Below, piece after piece: positions 1 through 14,089 of a stretch of DNA of 64,000 bases (the first letter of the stretch is position 1; the number at the start of each line of letters is the position of its first letter). The DNA lies in assembly GCF_023973825.1 (NCBI RefSeq), contig NW_027122936.1, positions 1 to 64,000 on the forward strand. The letters run 5' to 3'. The position numbers were made by a program, and so were the translations under genes. Below the pieces are notes generated by a model that saw only the letters and a list, made by a program, of their open reading frames with translations, searched no databases and was not told the DNA's origin. Source of the DNA: Plasmodium brasilianum. Lineage: Eukaryota; Apicomplexa; Aconoidasida; Haemosporida; Plasmodiidae.

Positions 1-180
1 ATATTCAATTCTCAAAAAAACTGAGAATATATTTTTTTACAGTTGTATATCAAAAAGGCCATATACGTATATATAAGTAGAAGTACAAAATTTATTCTGT
101 TATATAGATATCAATTATATCACTACAAGTAATAGTTTATATTTAAAAGTTAATTATAGTAAGAAACAAATTACCTACTT

Positions 181-1160
181 TTATTTGTATCTACTCCTGA
201 ATTTAAATTTTTCATATTTTTTGACTTTCTTATGATAGTTAACAACCCATAAAATAACTGTAACTCCTAATATAATGAAAGGTAGAAAATAAATTACAGT
301 ACCAAAAAAAGTAATAATAACTGTTGAATAATTTTTTTTTACACCATTTGTTACTTTTGTAAATTCACAAAAAGATTTAAAAGGCTCTACAGACAACGTT
401 TTACTAAAAGGATCTGCCCATTTGTTTCTTTCCACATAGACAAAATCTAGTACCTTATACAACCCCTCTATAAACCCAAAACTTCCACACAAATCTAGAA
501 TCAACGATATTGATAAAAATAAGAACAATAATAATGGTAAAGATATTCGTAATGCTAATTTTTTACATATTATTTTTCTGTAAACTTTATCGCTAATTGT
601 TCTGTTATTTTTGAGAAAATCCATGTAATCTAGTTCTTTGAATATTTTCTTTTCCAAAGGAGAACATTTTTGTGTTTCAAATACACAACATTTTTTTTTC
701 ATAGATAATTTATGGCATCCTGAAATATTTAGTGGATTTCCATAATATTCCTCCTTTTTTTCCGAAGCTTTCATGTCATTATTAAATTTATCTTTTTTTT
801 TGTATATTCCATATATTGGTATATCTTCTTTTATGCATACATTATATGAATCCTTCTTCTCTTTATATTTTTCTAGTAATTGATCAGTTCTTGTGCACAA
901 TTTTCTACAATGATGGTATCTCTTAAATAAATGTTCGTCAACCATAATCTAAAAAAAAAAAAATTTTAATATTAGTTATAGAATAAAATATATATTGGAG
1001 AAAAAACAGCAATGAAATATTAAAACACGAAAAATACAAATAATACAAATATCCCCAAATAATGTTATCTAACCATATAAATGTAAAAGTGACATATCCA
1101 ACATAATAGAAAAAACGTAATAAATTTAATAAATAATAGTGTCATAATTCTTTGTTCCAT
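181..1160 (-). CDS. fam-l-type two-transmembrane exported protein, intact, 284 aa
   Basis: Two exons: exon 1 is 1160-1074, exon 2 is 948-181, with a 125-bp intron (donor GTTAGA, acceptor after a T run). Both junctions are in phase 0, and exon 1 supplies the only plausible start. Exon 1 encodes 29 residues beginning MEQR with a hydrophobic core, typical of Plasmodium exported proteins. Downstream are a basic, low-complexity segment, the family block around LEKKIFKELDY (about residues 128-137), then two membrane segments (about 164-183 and 238-266) separated by a variable loop, and a basic C-terminal tail containing HKKVKKYEK. This layout is that of the P. malariae fam-l/fam-m families; I assign fam-l from the KKVKKYEK tail, by memory. 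The family is thought to be exported or surface-associated; function is unknown. Oddity: Arg52 of the paralogues' Arg-Leu-Leu export-like motif is Gln here. Its doublet partner, if any, would lie left of the window. Confidence 0.85.
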
Positions 1161-3179
1161 GATATATATATTCAATAGTGTAATATGCTAAGCAGGAATA
1201 TAATAAAAAATAATATAGTATCCAATTGAAAATAAGGGATTCTATTATTGTTTATTTAGTTTACTTTTTTATTATTTTTTATTTTTCAGCAAAACATTAT
1301 AAAAATTACATGTATATTTTTTATTATAACAGAGTGAAAGAAAAATAACTTTAAAATAAACTATAAAATTTTATCTTAATATTATTTTAATATTATTTAT
1401 AATGAATTAAGTATATTTAAAATAATATAAAATAAATTCATTATTATGTATTAAAAAAATATAAATTATTTTTTTAATAATGCAATTAAATCATTTTTTT
1501 ATAGTTCTTTTCAATAAAAAATAAAAAAAAATATATATGATTTCTTAATATTTCGAAAAATTGAATATGTAGAAAGTATAGAATGTAGAGAATGTAGTAA
1601 TACAATGATTTGCATTTTGGGAAAATTATTACTGTTTTCAACGATGTATTCCTATGAATAATACAAATCTTATAAAAATTTTAATTTGGAAAAACTTGTT
1701 ATTACAAAAATAATATTAATTATAATAGATGTCTAATATGAGTAATAACATATGAAGAAAAAAACAATTTTTATTACTCCTTATTTTATCCGTAGTTTTG
1801 GAATTAGTTACTACGTAAATTTATTCAATATTTATGACTTATAATATATTTAAAAAATCACATTTACAACAAACCATATAATATACTAAAAAAGTATATA
1901 TTTCAATTTAAATACAGATTAAACTTTCGCTTTTGTAATATCATTTATTAAGATTATAGAAGTTAATTCCATATAAATTTATGCTATTACTTATAAATTA
2001 AAATTTTGTAATATTATAAACTTATTTTTATTTTTTTTTTATTAATTAAATATATATATATAATGTATATATAATACAAATATAATAAATAATGCATAAA
2101 GAATATTTGTAAAAAGTGCATTAATATATAAATAATTTTGGTAAAATAATGTACTTTTGTTATTTTAAAGATAAAAATAAATGTTATTTGTTATTATCCA
2201 CACATTGTTTCAAGGATAACTAAGTATATTTTTAATAAAAAGTAATGAATTCAAAAATTACTTAACATAAAATGTAAAATAAAAGATATTTTTATGTATC
2301 TTATATAAAAAAATAAATTTATGAATTCTAAAATTAATAATGTTCAATTAATAGTTCATTCATTATTGTACTATTATATTATCATGTATTCATAATTTCA
2401 TACTTACATAATAAAAACGAAACTAAAATTTTTTTTTAAATATTCATGTATCAAGGAAGTTATGAAACATATAATTCTCATAATAAAACTTTTATAAAAA
2501 TATTTTGTTATATTTTCTTTTAAAGAAAAGGTACATATCAGTACATAAAAACATATAGTTATATTCTTACTAAACGAAGGACAAGGTAATATAGTAAACT
2601 TAAAAATAATATATAAAAAAATATTTTAAAAGAATCATATAAATGTTCTCTTATAATTTAAAAAAAAAAAAGAAAAGAATAATTAAAAATATAAATTATT
2701 TCTCTGAGTTGAGTTATATTAAATATGATATCACATATTAAATTAAACGATCACATATGTCTTATAATACCGATATATATTAAAGATTTAGACATACAAT
2801 TTCTACAATAAATCACATAATATTGTGAATATTCAACAATATCGACTTTAAATTTTTACGAATAAGGAATAATATATTATATGCATATATATATATGTTC
2901 ATCCAAAGATTTAAATTACCCCAAGTGTATCAATTAAAAAACAAAATCAAATACACTGACATGAGAACTATTTATATTATTTAATATGTATTTTTTACTT
3001 TTAATGATAAATATATATTTATATTATATAGGTTATAAAAGATAAAATTTATAACTACAGAACAATTTTGTTTTTATGCATAAATTAAAACATAACTTAA
3101 TACATAAAAAATAATATTTCTGAAAATACTATATTATAATTATACTTTAATTCTATTTCTTACTACTTCAACTGATTAT
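1161..3179. other. intergenic, fam-gene promoter side
   Basis: About 2 kb of A+T-rich DNA lies upstream of the minus-strand gene ending at 181. Apart from the conserved element at 1571-1613 I see no gene, RNA or repeat array. Confidence 0.6.
1571..1613 (-). promoter_or_regulatory. shared fam upstream element, copy 1
   Basis: A block rich in TATAGAAT and AGAGAATGTAG lies about 410-450 bp upstream of the start at 1160. Recognisable relatives occur at about the same distance before all four other fam loci in the window. A role in promoter activity or chromatin is inferred only from its position and conservation. Confidence 0.5.
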
Positions 3180-6100
3180 TATGAATTTTACGAATATAAA
3201 AACAACCATTAAAATAGTTAAAAAAGTCACTAACAATAATACAGTTATATCTTTCGTCTCAGAATTAATCAATATTTCTAACACTTCTGTCACAAATATA
3301 TATAAAAAATTACTTAATGGAATATACTATAACAAAGATAATAAAAATACTATAAAAGAATATATTCCATTAATTTAATTGATAACAGGGTACTCATTTA
3401 TACTAAATATCCTTTTCTTTTCTTCTCGGTAGTAAAGGTACATTTCCTGTATTATAAATATAGCACTAAATTCCTTATATAACAATTTTTCAAAAATAAT
3501 ATATTTAACACTTCATATGGCCTATATAAAACAGATATCCATTTCTTGTCTATTTTTTTTTCTTTACTAATGTATTATAATAATCGGTAAAGAATATCCT
3601 TTAGCATATGATTCAAATGTTATCATCATTAATGTTCAAATTATATTATCCATTTCCAAATAACATAAATTTAATCCTATGTAATTTGTACTCTTCTTAT
3701 GCTCCGATAATAATACATCATTTGTCGAAAATTGTATTCTTTCTTAAAAATTCTAATTTTCTAAATTTTTATCAAGTTATTCTACAATGAAAATAAAAAA
3801 CTGTTATTAATAATGTGATAAATTTAATTACTTATAATGAATATTTTATTTTAAGCATATATGTATGTATAAAGTAAAGCAGAAAAAAAAATAAAGCAAA
3901 TTTACTGCTTTATCATTATAGCACATTAAAGAAATAAGAACATAAATAAATAAAAATGATAAATGTAAGCGTTTTTACAAAAATAAATTACTTTTTTTTT
4001 TCATTCCCGTTAAAATTATATAAATTTATGATATGTATATGTAGGTATAAAATTCATTCATATTCACAGGTTAGCGATAATAGTGCACAGTTAATTGTAT
4101 AGCTATTTTATTTTATTTTTTAAAAAAGTAAATAATTAAATAAATAAAACAAAAATACAATGTAAGGAAAAAAAAAGATAATTTTGAAAATAATTTTGTA
4201 TATATATCGAATAAGGTTATTTACACAAAAAGCAAAGTCAAATAAAACATTATCCGTAAAATTAATTTTATTAATAAATGTTCATTATATATATTAGTAT
4301 AGTTACTTAACTATTGTAAACTTTTCTCGTCAAAAAAATTCAGAAAAAACACAAAATAAAATTTTTTTTTTTATGTACAAATATTTTATTTTAAAATTAT
4401 TATAAAAATTATACCGTGATAACAGATATATTAGCAAATATAAGTCATATAATTATTAATATTTTGCTTAGATTCCTGATAATAAGCTTATTTGTAAATG
4501 TTATATATTTAAAACTTTAATAATAAATGAAAAAATATATATGATTGAATACCATTTAATAGTATTCATATGATGGTAAAAAATAAAAATGAACAAGTTT
4601 TTTTTTTCATAGTACCAATTATAATATAACAAGTACCATATATCCACGATATGTAGAACATTTGTGCGATAATTAAAATATTCCTTTCTAATATTTAATT
4701 CACTTACGCAATTTTGATGTTTCATATATTACTATCCAATAAAAGGCTTATAGATATTCATATAATATCAATGTAAAAGGAATACAAAATGTACATATAA
4801 TTCAAAAACTTTGTTTTTTACTACTACAATAAAATTTATTAGATTTAATGTATCACGAAATATATATTCTTTTTTTCTTTTATTTTTTTAAAAAAAAATA
4901 TAAAATTTTTAAGTTCTACAGAAAGTTTAGTTTTAAAATAAGAAAAAAGAAGTAAATGTAATAAGAAAAAACAGTTTCTGTAATTACGATAATTAAAAGT
5001 TAAAAAATTATAATAGAAACAAAAATTATATATAAAATAATTTAGGAAGTAAAATAATTTAGATAAGAAATACGAAAAGTATATCTGTAAAGTAACATAT
5101 AATACAATTTAAAAAAATCCTTAATGTATTAATTTTCATATAGAGAATTTTATAGAGCAGATAATAATATATATATTTTTCATTACATTATAAGTAAATA
5201 TTAGCTCTAATCACATAGTAAATTAGAGCTTATATGTAGTTGAAAAAAAATTATGTAAAATCCTTAACTTTGTAATATGCTACATAATACATATTATCCT
5301 ACTGTACTTCACAAAATAAAGGTAATTATTTTCTTATTTAATGTCTTCATATTCATATAGTATATATATTTATATATATTGATATAAATATATTTAAAAT
5401 AATTTTTCATTGGACATCTTTATATAATTCATTCATATTGATAATCCTTTGTCCAAATTTACAAATATGTAGTTATAAAAAAGAGAATGACCGTGTTTTT
5501 TAATAAATAGTAATATCTAATATAAAGAATATATAATGATAAACATTATATAAATATCTATCCTGCAGTTTATTCATTATTTTCTAAAACTTCTTGTAAT
5601 TAAAAGAGTTGGTAATTAATATAGAATTATTTTTTTCTTATATTATCTTATTCATGTCGTATTTATTAAAAATATTTAAGTAAATTTAAATTAATTAATT
5701 ACACGTACTCAGGAAAATATAAGAATTAAATATAAATATTTTTTATATTTTTTTAAATATTTAATTAGTTCCTAAATGAATAAATATAACATAAGGCAAT
5801 AGTATTATTAAAAAAATATAATTATTTTATATATGTATATTTATTAATTCATATAGATATATTTATAATAATATAATAATATTTTTAAATTATCCTAGAC
5901 ATATTTAATATGTAATAATTATTTCTCGCAAATAATTCTTCTGTAATAGTAGATTAAATTACTTTTAATTTAACATGTTCTCGATTTTAGAATAAATAAT
6001 ATGAATTTTTTTATTTAAATGTTCTGTTAAAATATTAATTAATATGGGTTATATATTATTTTCAGTGAAATTGTAGTTTTCTTATTTCTTCATAGTTTAA

Positions 6101-6640
6101 CATTTTCTCAATTATTTTTCTTATAACACATACATATTTTATATACAGTACTATTAATACTATGATGGCTAATGAAGTATGTTAACGCAACCATGTATGT
6201 GGTAAAACTATTTCTAAAATGAAGACCATTACGAGCTTTATACAAGTGTTTTTCATTATATTCTAATATTTTGCTGACACATAATTTTTATAATTAATTT
6301 ATTTTTTTAAAACTTATATATCAGTTCCATATTATAAATAAATTCATATACATTTATTTAATATAATATTTACAAAAAAAAGAAATTACAAAAAAGTTAA
6401 CCTTTTTTTTTTAAGTTTCCAAATAAAATAATACTTTATATGCAAATTTGCATATTCATATTGTTTCTTCAAATTTTAAATTATTAAATGTGTATATATC
6501 CTTATGTGCTTGTTTATGTGTGGTGAACATTATAAGCATGTACATGTAAGCATATATCTATCTTACGCACATGCATATCCATGTATACTTAAAAATGTTA
6601 TCCCATGGAACTTGGATAAATTGTTAACATATACATTTCT
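3180..6640. repeat. subtelomeric duplicated segment, copy 1
   Basis: This stretch is collinear with 55840-59240 at a nearly constant offset of about 52.6 kb. Examples: ATAAGAAATACGAAAAG at 5063 and 57684, CATTTCCTGTATTAT at 3441 and 56041, TTCAGTGAAA at 6061 and 58683, and a diverged match at 4641 and 57262. The copies differ by many substitutions and small indels, so the duplication is old or the copies evolve fast. A small decayed coding scrap (3180-3378, plus strand) sits at the left edge in both copies. Homology may extend further right, but I could not follow it confidently. Confidence 0.7.
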
Positions 6641-9600
6641 CTTTTATATTTGTTCACTTTACATAATTTCATAATTTGAGTTCATTTGTTTCTTTTCTTA
6701 ATGCTTACAATGAATGTACTAATTAAAACTATCTCCAAGAATATTTAATATAGGTAATAAAGTGAACGTTTCTATTTTTGATATAATATAATATGACATT
6801 CTACTAAATAAATTTACTGTGCAGTTAATTAATATAAACTACGCCCTGTTCATGTGCTCTATGTATTTTCTCATATTATTTGTCTGTATTAACATCCATA
6901 ACAGAAATATTCATTTTAATGAACTTTATTCATTGATAATATTTTTCCCTTTGATATATCAGAATTCTATTATTTGCCTCATTCTATTCTATATACATAA
7001 CCTTTTACATAGGAATATATACAATGTATGCATATAATGTGTTTATGTGTGCAAATTCATGTATATTTAAATGACAACATGCAAAAGTTTGTATATATAC
7101 ATGTGGGCAAGTGCACTCATTTACGATTTTTCAAAGTAAATATTCTAATACGTACAAGAAAGATAGTTCATCAAAGAAAAAAACAGTGTATGCATATAAG
7201 TGTTCTCTATATGCTTACACTATCATTCATTCATTAATAATACTATTTAATGAACATTCACAGACATTTACGCAATTGTGTCATCAAACTATTTCATTTA
7301 TTTATCTACATGAAATTATCTCCAGACCATAAATGTAATAGTCGATTTATTTTTGATTTAAATGAACTCTGTACATATTAGCGCCTTTATAAATGTACTC
7401 TTCTGATGGGAACAATAACATAAAATAAATTTTAAACATATAATTATGAATCACAGTTTTAAGAATTTGCTGAAGTGATAACGTAATTGGAAAAAAATAA
7501 ATCATTTCATATAAAATGCATATTATTTCCTTTATTTTTTCTAATGTTATAATGTACACGCTCTGTAAAAGAAAAAGCTTGCAACCAATCCCTAAAAAAA
7601 TATGATTAATTAATTCAATGTATCCTACTTAGTATAAAAAAAAATTTTTTTCTTAAGAATTTTATAAAGGTATATATGTGGAAAAACATGAATGGACATA
7701 TAATCCTATAATCTTGATGCATATATATCCCCATATATATATATTTATACATGCATGCATGCATGTACACGGTGTAGGAATAAGTATAACACATAAAAAG
7801 TTTTTGAAAAAAATATATTTCATTTTCGATATCCACCAATACAATGGAGTACATTATTACAAATTTATTTTCGCATTTTGTCGCTTTTTCAAAATAACTA
7901 AGATAAAAATATATGTATAAAGTAAAAAAATGTTGTAAAAAGATATCCTTTCTTCTTTTATTGTATTTTCTTTTTCATTTTTCCTTTGCATTATCCATTT
8001 ATTTTTATATCCATCCTATATTTTTGGAAGAATAACATTGTAATCGAACGCTTACCATAGAAAACAAATTTTAAAATTTTGTGCTATAATTATACATTTG
8101 TTATCATAATTAATTATGCTTCTTGTTACTTTTTTTTCTTTTTACTTTTCCTGTTTCCATTCGTTATGTTTCTATTTTTTCATAGTCAGCTACCATTTTC
8201 TTTTATCCCCATGTTCCCCTTTTATAGGTTAACATTTTTTTACAAAGATTATATTTTCTAATACAGATACATATGAACTGAAAAAATGATAGATTATTAT
8301 TCATGAAATTTATACTGTTATACTTAGGATGTATATATCTTAATCCTTTCTATTCTCTATTTTATCTTCTCCCAAAATTTCAGCATGCACACATTTTTAC
8401 TATTAAAACACACAAGAAATAGTATACAAATAGCAAAAAACAAATTAGTATTTAAAGTTATAATTACATATATTACAACAATTGTTATAAAAATTTAATT
8501 CTAGATTGACATTTTGGTATCTTTTTCACATTGGCAAAATGCTAATTGTAGTTTTTCTTTTTTTTTCAAAAATCCATTACAAGTTAATTAACATAATACT
8601 TAATAATTTCCTTTTTCACATTTTTAATTTTTCAAAAATAAATTTAAAAACAAATATAAACAAAAAAAAGTAAGTAAAAATGAATGCTTAAAAAAAGAAG
8701 TATAAAGATAAGGTATGATAAGGAAGTGTAAATGTTGTGTAAAAAGAACTAAGAAAGAATTGAAGGAAAGAACGTTTTAGAAATACTTGTACATACGTAA
8801 TATAGATTAATTACTCATTTATACATGTAACTATCTATAAAAAATTCAGAAAATATTAAAAATAAATGAAAATGTATGAATATTTAATTGAGATGTACTA
8901 ACATAAAAATATAGGTATAGGATACATCGATACAAATAATGAAATAAGCACAAAGTAGTACATATAAAAAGTTGAAAGAATTAGTTCAAAAACAGGAACA
9001 TTTTCAAATTTTCTTATATGTGCTTATTCTATAATTGACAAAAGTTATAATGATGAAACTCTTTTATTTTCCAACTTATAGCAATAACTCCTCTCTTATA
9101 TATTCTATATATAATAAAATTATCTAATAATGACAACATTATAACAATTATTCAAATGAGTTTCTTATTTCATGATAATCTATGGTAGTTAATTATTCTA
9201 TTAAGTTCATAACGATATAATTTTAATATATTAATAATTATTTTAAAGACTATTACAATATTTTATCTGTATATTCGCATGTTCTACTTGGTAGAACAAT
9301 ATATTACCCGCACATTATATTATTATGTGATAAAAATTAACTGAACATATATTAATTTATCAACTATACGTATATTATTTTCATATTTATATATTTATAT
9401 CAATAAACTACATTCCTCTAATGATTAAAATCAAGAAAGTTTTAATTAATTTTTTTTGTTTTTTCGTTTTTTAAATAAAATAATATTTTTTGAAATATGA
9501 TATATAAAATTACGTAAATTGAGAAATCCATAAAATGAGTTTATAATAATTACGGATTATATTTATATATCTTATCAATCAAAAGTGAACTAAATTTATT

Positions 9601-10570
9601 TTTAGTGCCTTATTTCCTCATTTTTATGACATAAAAATAATTATTTTAAAGATCTTTTATTGATTGAAAATAGTGCATGCATTAAAAGTATAATAAAAAA
9701 TAATATTATATTACTTGAGTAATTACTAAACATGTAACAATATTTCAACTATCATTCAAAAAAAATTATGTATTCATTAACTACCAATGAATGTACAAAA
9801 GAGGTAAAATAAAAATGCTAGCATATGGTCTGTGAGGAATACTATAACAAAGATAGAGTTAATAATAAATATTATTTAAGAATAACAAAGAATAATTTAA
9901 ATATATTTCCGTGTTTTACTTGATTAAAAGCTCATGTTCACTTATATTATACATATATATTCACTAAATAACTAATATTTAACTTCATTCGTGAAACTGT
10001 CATATTATAAAAAACAGATATATCATATGTAATACATTTTAAACGTTTCCAATATATTTTTCAAACTTTTTAATATGAATATATAGTTAAAACAAAAATG
10101 ACACAAATATATCTTTACAGTTGTGTATTTTTTCTTGCTAGGACCAATATAATAATGAGTGTATTGAGTATTCTACTATAACATATACAAAATAAAAATA
10201 TTGTAATAACTTTTATGTTATTAATATTCTTTTCCAATTTAAGATGCACCCTTATAGATTTATTTATTATCTCTCCATTTTTAATTAAGGAGGTAGCATA
10301 AGAACTAGAATTGATTCTTTTACAGAAAGTTATTTTTATTTTATATATTTGGAAAAACACATAACGGATATATATATGATATAGTAAAATAATTATTCTA
10401 GGTACATACATATATTATGTGCATAAAAGAATATATTTTAATATAATGCAGTAATATATAATATTAAAAAAAATATAAATATATATACTTATTTTTTTTT
10501 TGTGACATAATGGCAATTTTTTTGCTTTTACCATGTACAATTTTTTACATGGATAATTTCAAATTTTCCA
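6641..10570. other. intergenic, no gene recognised
   Basis: A+T-rich DNA with short open frames of repetitive Ile/Tyr/Phe composition that look random. Part of 6.6-9.0 kb may continue the duplication with 59-61.5 kb (both have runs rich in CATGTA and GCATAT followed by pyrimidine-rich then purine-rich tracts), but I cannot align it securely. Confidence 0.5.
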
Positions 10571-12151
10571 GCTTCTTAGTATATTTTTGAAAAGAAAAAT
10601 TTATTCATATTTTAATTCATAAAAATATCACTACCTTTTAAAGTATATATGATTATATTAACTAAAACATACATTTATATTATATTTTCAATTTTGTTTT
10701 AATCTATATAAAATAGAAATAAAAAAATTATATGTAATTATTAAATTAATTACAAAAAATGCTACGAGTGAAACCACGTACACTATACATAAATAATTAA
10801 AACTTATTAAAAAAAAGGATTAATCTTCTAAACCGACCTAATTAAAAATTATCACACAAAAAAAAAGAATGTTATTTTTATGTTATCTATAAAAAAATAA
10901 TACATTTTATATATTTTGACTTTATTTAAAAAATTAACCTTATAGATATAAATGAAATAGATATTATTATTATAAACTACATATATTTTTACATATTCTT
11001 CATATATCATTAATGCGTAATATATTTATAGATATAATATATAGCATATACATAATGTACCTATGCTTTATTACACCCTTGTTGTAAATATATATTTTCA
11101 TTACCTCAAATAATATGACTTTTTACAGACATAAAATAATATTTAAAATTAAATAATTATGAAAATGGAAAAAAAATAAATTATAATTATTACCTGTTAA
11201 TAAATAATAGCCCTCGTTCCATTAATTTAATTATTTATTAATGTAAATCATAAAAAATATATACAGAATATATATTAATAAATTGTCAATATAAAATTTA
11301 CTTAATTAATTTTTCCATAATTTAATAAATACAATAATTAACCAAAATAATAAAATAATAAATAGTTTTAACTGTTCATTTAATTGTAAAGATATAGAAT
11401 CCATAAATTAATAAATATTTAAAAATTATTATTATTTGATAAGGATATTTTTTCATTAGATACTTATAAACACAAATTTACATCAAGATAAAAAAAATCT
11501 ATGAGTATATTAAAAAGATATTTAAAATAATTTCGTTCTAAATATATGTCTCATACTACTTATTTTATAAAATGTATATTAGATCCATTCCTAATTAAAA
11601 GAAATTTTAGTATACTAATATATGCAGCAATATATATTGACAATCTTTCATTTAACATAAAAAAAATATTTATTGATAATTTAAAATTCATGATATCATT
11701 TCTTAATAACGGAAAAAATAATCATTTTAGACTAAATAAATGTAAAATACAAATAAATATAATTTCTTTATCAAATATAAATTATCACTCTACAATAAAA
11801 TTATATGGAATGTTCCACTGTACTTTCATTTTAACGCATATGAATATATATTTTTGATGAAAAAGCATTAAAAAAAATACTTGTATTATACCATAACACT
11901 TAGTCAAGCTATAATAATACAACATAATACAAATTATAAACTTTAAAATACCCAAATTCACAAAAAAACTAATAACATTTATTTTTACAGTTCTGTATCA
12001 AAACAGTTATCAACATGTAGATTCATTAAAATAAATTAAGCTATTATTTTCTTATGGTTGTTTTTATTAAGTGTATATATAGTATTATTGTAGATATGGC
12101 TTCTTATTAACGACTTCCTTTAAGAAAACAAAAATATTTCTTAATATGTAT
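10571..12151. repeat. conserved 3' flank of the fam-l-type gene at 12.2 kb
   Basis: About 1.6 kb beyond the stop codon contains blocks shared with other fam loci. The TTAGTATATTTTTGAAAA block at 10576 has relatives near 50485 and 62285. TACCTGTTAATAAATA at 11191 has relatives near 14802, 47573 and 62917. A motif near 11989 (ACAGTTCTGTATCAAAAC) resembles sequence at 38 and 51938, each 140-165 bp past a fam-l-type stop codon. These blocks are probably copied along with the genes. Confidence 0.6.
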
Positions 12152-13167
12152 TTATCTTTTCCTGAACTTAATTTTTTCATATTTTTTAACTTTTTTGTGG
12201 TAATAAAAAATCCATGATATAAATGTGACACCTAATATAACGAGCGGTACCATATATATTAGAATACGGAAAAATTGACCTAATATGCACGCATCAGTAA
12301 CTGTTGTACCACTGCACAAGGTACATGTTGTCCCAGAACCCAAACTTTCCGAGTGCTTCCAAAAACCAGTTATCTTTTTCAACACACTTACAAATGTATA
12401 TAAAGCTCCCTCACTCTCATTCACTAATTTTTCTAAATGAGTTTTTTTCAAACCGAAGTAAGACAATAAACAATCTTTACCTGATAATCCTAGTGCTAAT
12501 TCTACTATGCATACTATCAAGAAAAACAAAAACAGCAAGAAAGGTGGAAGAACCTGTAGTCCGCACTTTTTAAATATTATTTTTTTATAAATCCTATCAC
12601 TCACTGCTTTGTTATTTTTAAGAAAATTCGTATAGTCAAGTTCTTTAAATATTTTTTTCTCTAAATCAGAATATTTTTTTGTTTCAAATATACCAGATTT
12701 ATTTTTCGTAGTCTTTTTGTTCTCACTAGCATAATTTAATGTATTTCTATACGTTTGTTTTTTCTTTGTCATAATGCCTCTTTTATTATAATATATATCT
12801 TTTTTTTCGCACGCTTCATTATGTGGTATATCTTCTATAAAACCTTTAATAAAAGGATCATTGTAACTCTTGCATTCTTCTAATAATCTACAATTGCTTA
12901 TACCTAATTTTCTAATAAGGATGCATTTCTTCCCCCAATATATATTATACATACACTGAAAAAACGAAGATAACATGTGTAATTTAAAGATAAATGATAT
13001 CATCATAAAAAAATATTATTAACAAACATAAAAAATCAAATATACGAATATGTAAAATATGGTTAAATAATATTATTTACCAAATCATTGTTAAAATGGT
13101 ATATCCAAGTTGAAACGATAAACACAAAAATTTTAATAAATAAAAGTATCGTAATATTTTGTTTCAT
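12152..13167 (-). CDS. fam-l-type two-transmembrane exported protein, intact, 296 aa
   Basis: Two exons: 13167-13081 (29 codons, hydrophobic, starts MKQN) and 12955-12152, with a 125-bp intron (donor GTAAAT, acceptor TTTTTTCAG), both phase 0. The open frame runs upstream of the acceptor to an ATG at 13006, but the intron model restores the family's signal-like first exon. Residues 52-56 read RLLEE, a perfect match to the Plasmodium export motif RxLxE/Q/D. Next come the FETKKYSDLEKKIFKELDY block, a first membrane segment (about 165-184), a variable loop, a second membrane segment (about 256-280) and the basic tail YYHKKVKKYEKIKFRKR. The loop is unusual in carrying several Cys in a Thr/Ser/Gly context. 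Export into the host cell is inferred from the motif; function is unknown. It forms a tandem pair with the fam-m-type locus at 15.7 kb. Confidence 0.88.
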
Positions 13168-13560
13168 GTTGTATAAACTTAATAATGTAATATATTAATT
13201 ATATAATCAGTTAGCTATAATAAAATACACTGTTAATGACAAAAAACAATATAATTATTTATTTAACTTTTTTCTATTTTCATAAAAACCAAATAAAATA
13301 TATATAACTTTAGTTTTTGTACAACGAATTGACTGAAAATTAACTTTAGAAATATAATGTAAAATTTTTATCTTAATGTTATATACAAAACACTAAAATT
13401 TACTAGAATAATATAAATTGAACTATTGATAAATATTCGAAATACATTATTTATTTATGTAATATAGCAAATTAATTAAATAACTTGTTTTTGAATATTT
13501 TTACAATAAAAAATATATATATATATATATATCATTTTTTAATTTTTTGATGCATTTGCT

Positions 13561-13610
13561 TGTTATAGTATAGAGAATATAGAGAATTGAAATAATACAC
13601 TGCTATGCAT
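13561..13610 (-). promoter_or_regulatory. shared fam upstream element, copy 2
   Basis: Contains TATAGTATAGAGAATATAGA, about 395-440 bp upstream of the start at 13167, and matches the element found before the other four fam loci. Confidence 0.55.
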
Positions 13611-14044
13611 ATTAATAAAATAATTTCTAATATTAAAAATGTTTTCTTATTAATACTTATAATATTATATACATTATACTTGGAAAAAAATTTTATAGCT
13701 AATATAATAATGATTATTATAACAATATTATGATATTAATAATAAATGTAGAAAATAATACTACTTGTAATTTTATGTATTATATTATTTATAGGATTTA
13801 CATTAGTTAGTACATGGGCATTTTCATTCTTATATTATCTTTTATATATTTCAAAAAACTTTTTATTAATATACTACATATCATAAGTAAAAATAAATGT
13901 TTTAAGAGTATAGAAAGAGTGATTTTTTATTTTTCTATAATTATTCTTGAAAATTATAATTTTTATTAAAGTTTAAATTATATCATTATTTCTAAAAAGA
14001 ATGCTTGTAAATGAATGTATCTAATTACTACTCCTTTTAATTAA

Positions 14045-14047
<3 letters not shown>

Positions 14048-14087
<40 letters not shown>
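14048..14087. repeat. TA dinucleotide microsatellite
   Basis: About 40 bp of uninterrupted TA repeat, the longest in the window. Such tracts are common in this kind of genome. Confidence 0.95.

Positions 14088-14089
<2 letters not shown>

Noticed and set aside
6819..8261. Cluster of overlapping 60-80 codon frames on both strands
   Set aside because: All are mutual shadows with Ile/Tyr/His-rich repetitive composition and no intron signals.
10115..10411. 98-codon minus-strand open frame with hydrophobic stretches
   Set aside because: No exon-1 or splice context, no family match, and composition is expected from A+T-rich DNA.
12304..12573. 89-codon plus-strand frame inside the fam-l-type gene
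   Set aside because: Antisense shadow of the minus-strand coding exon.
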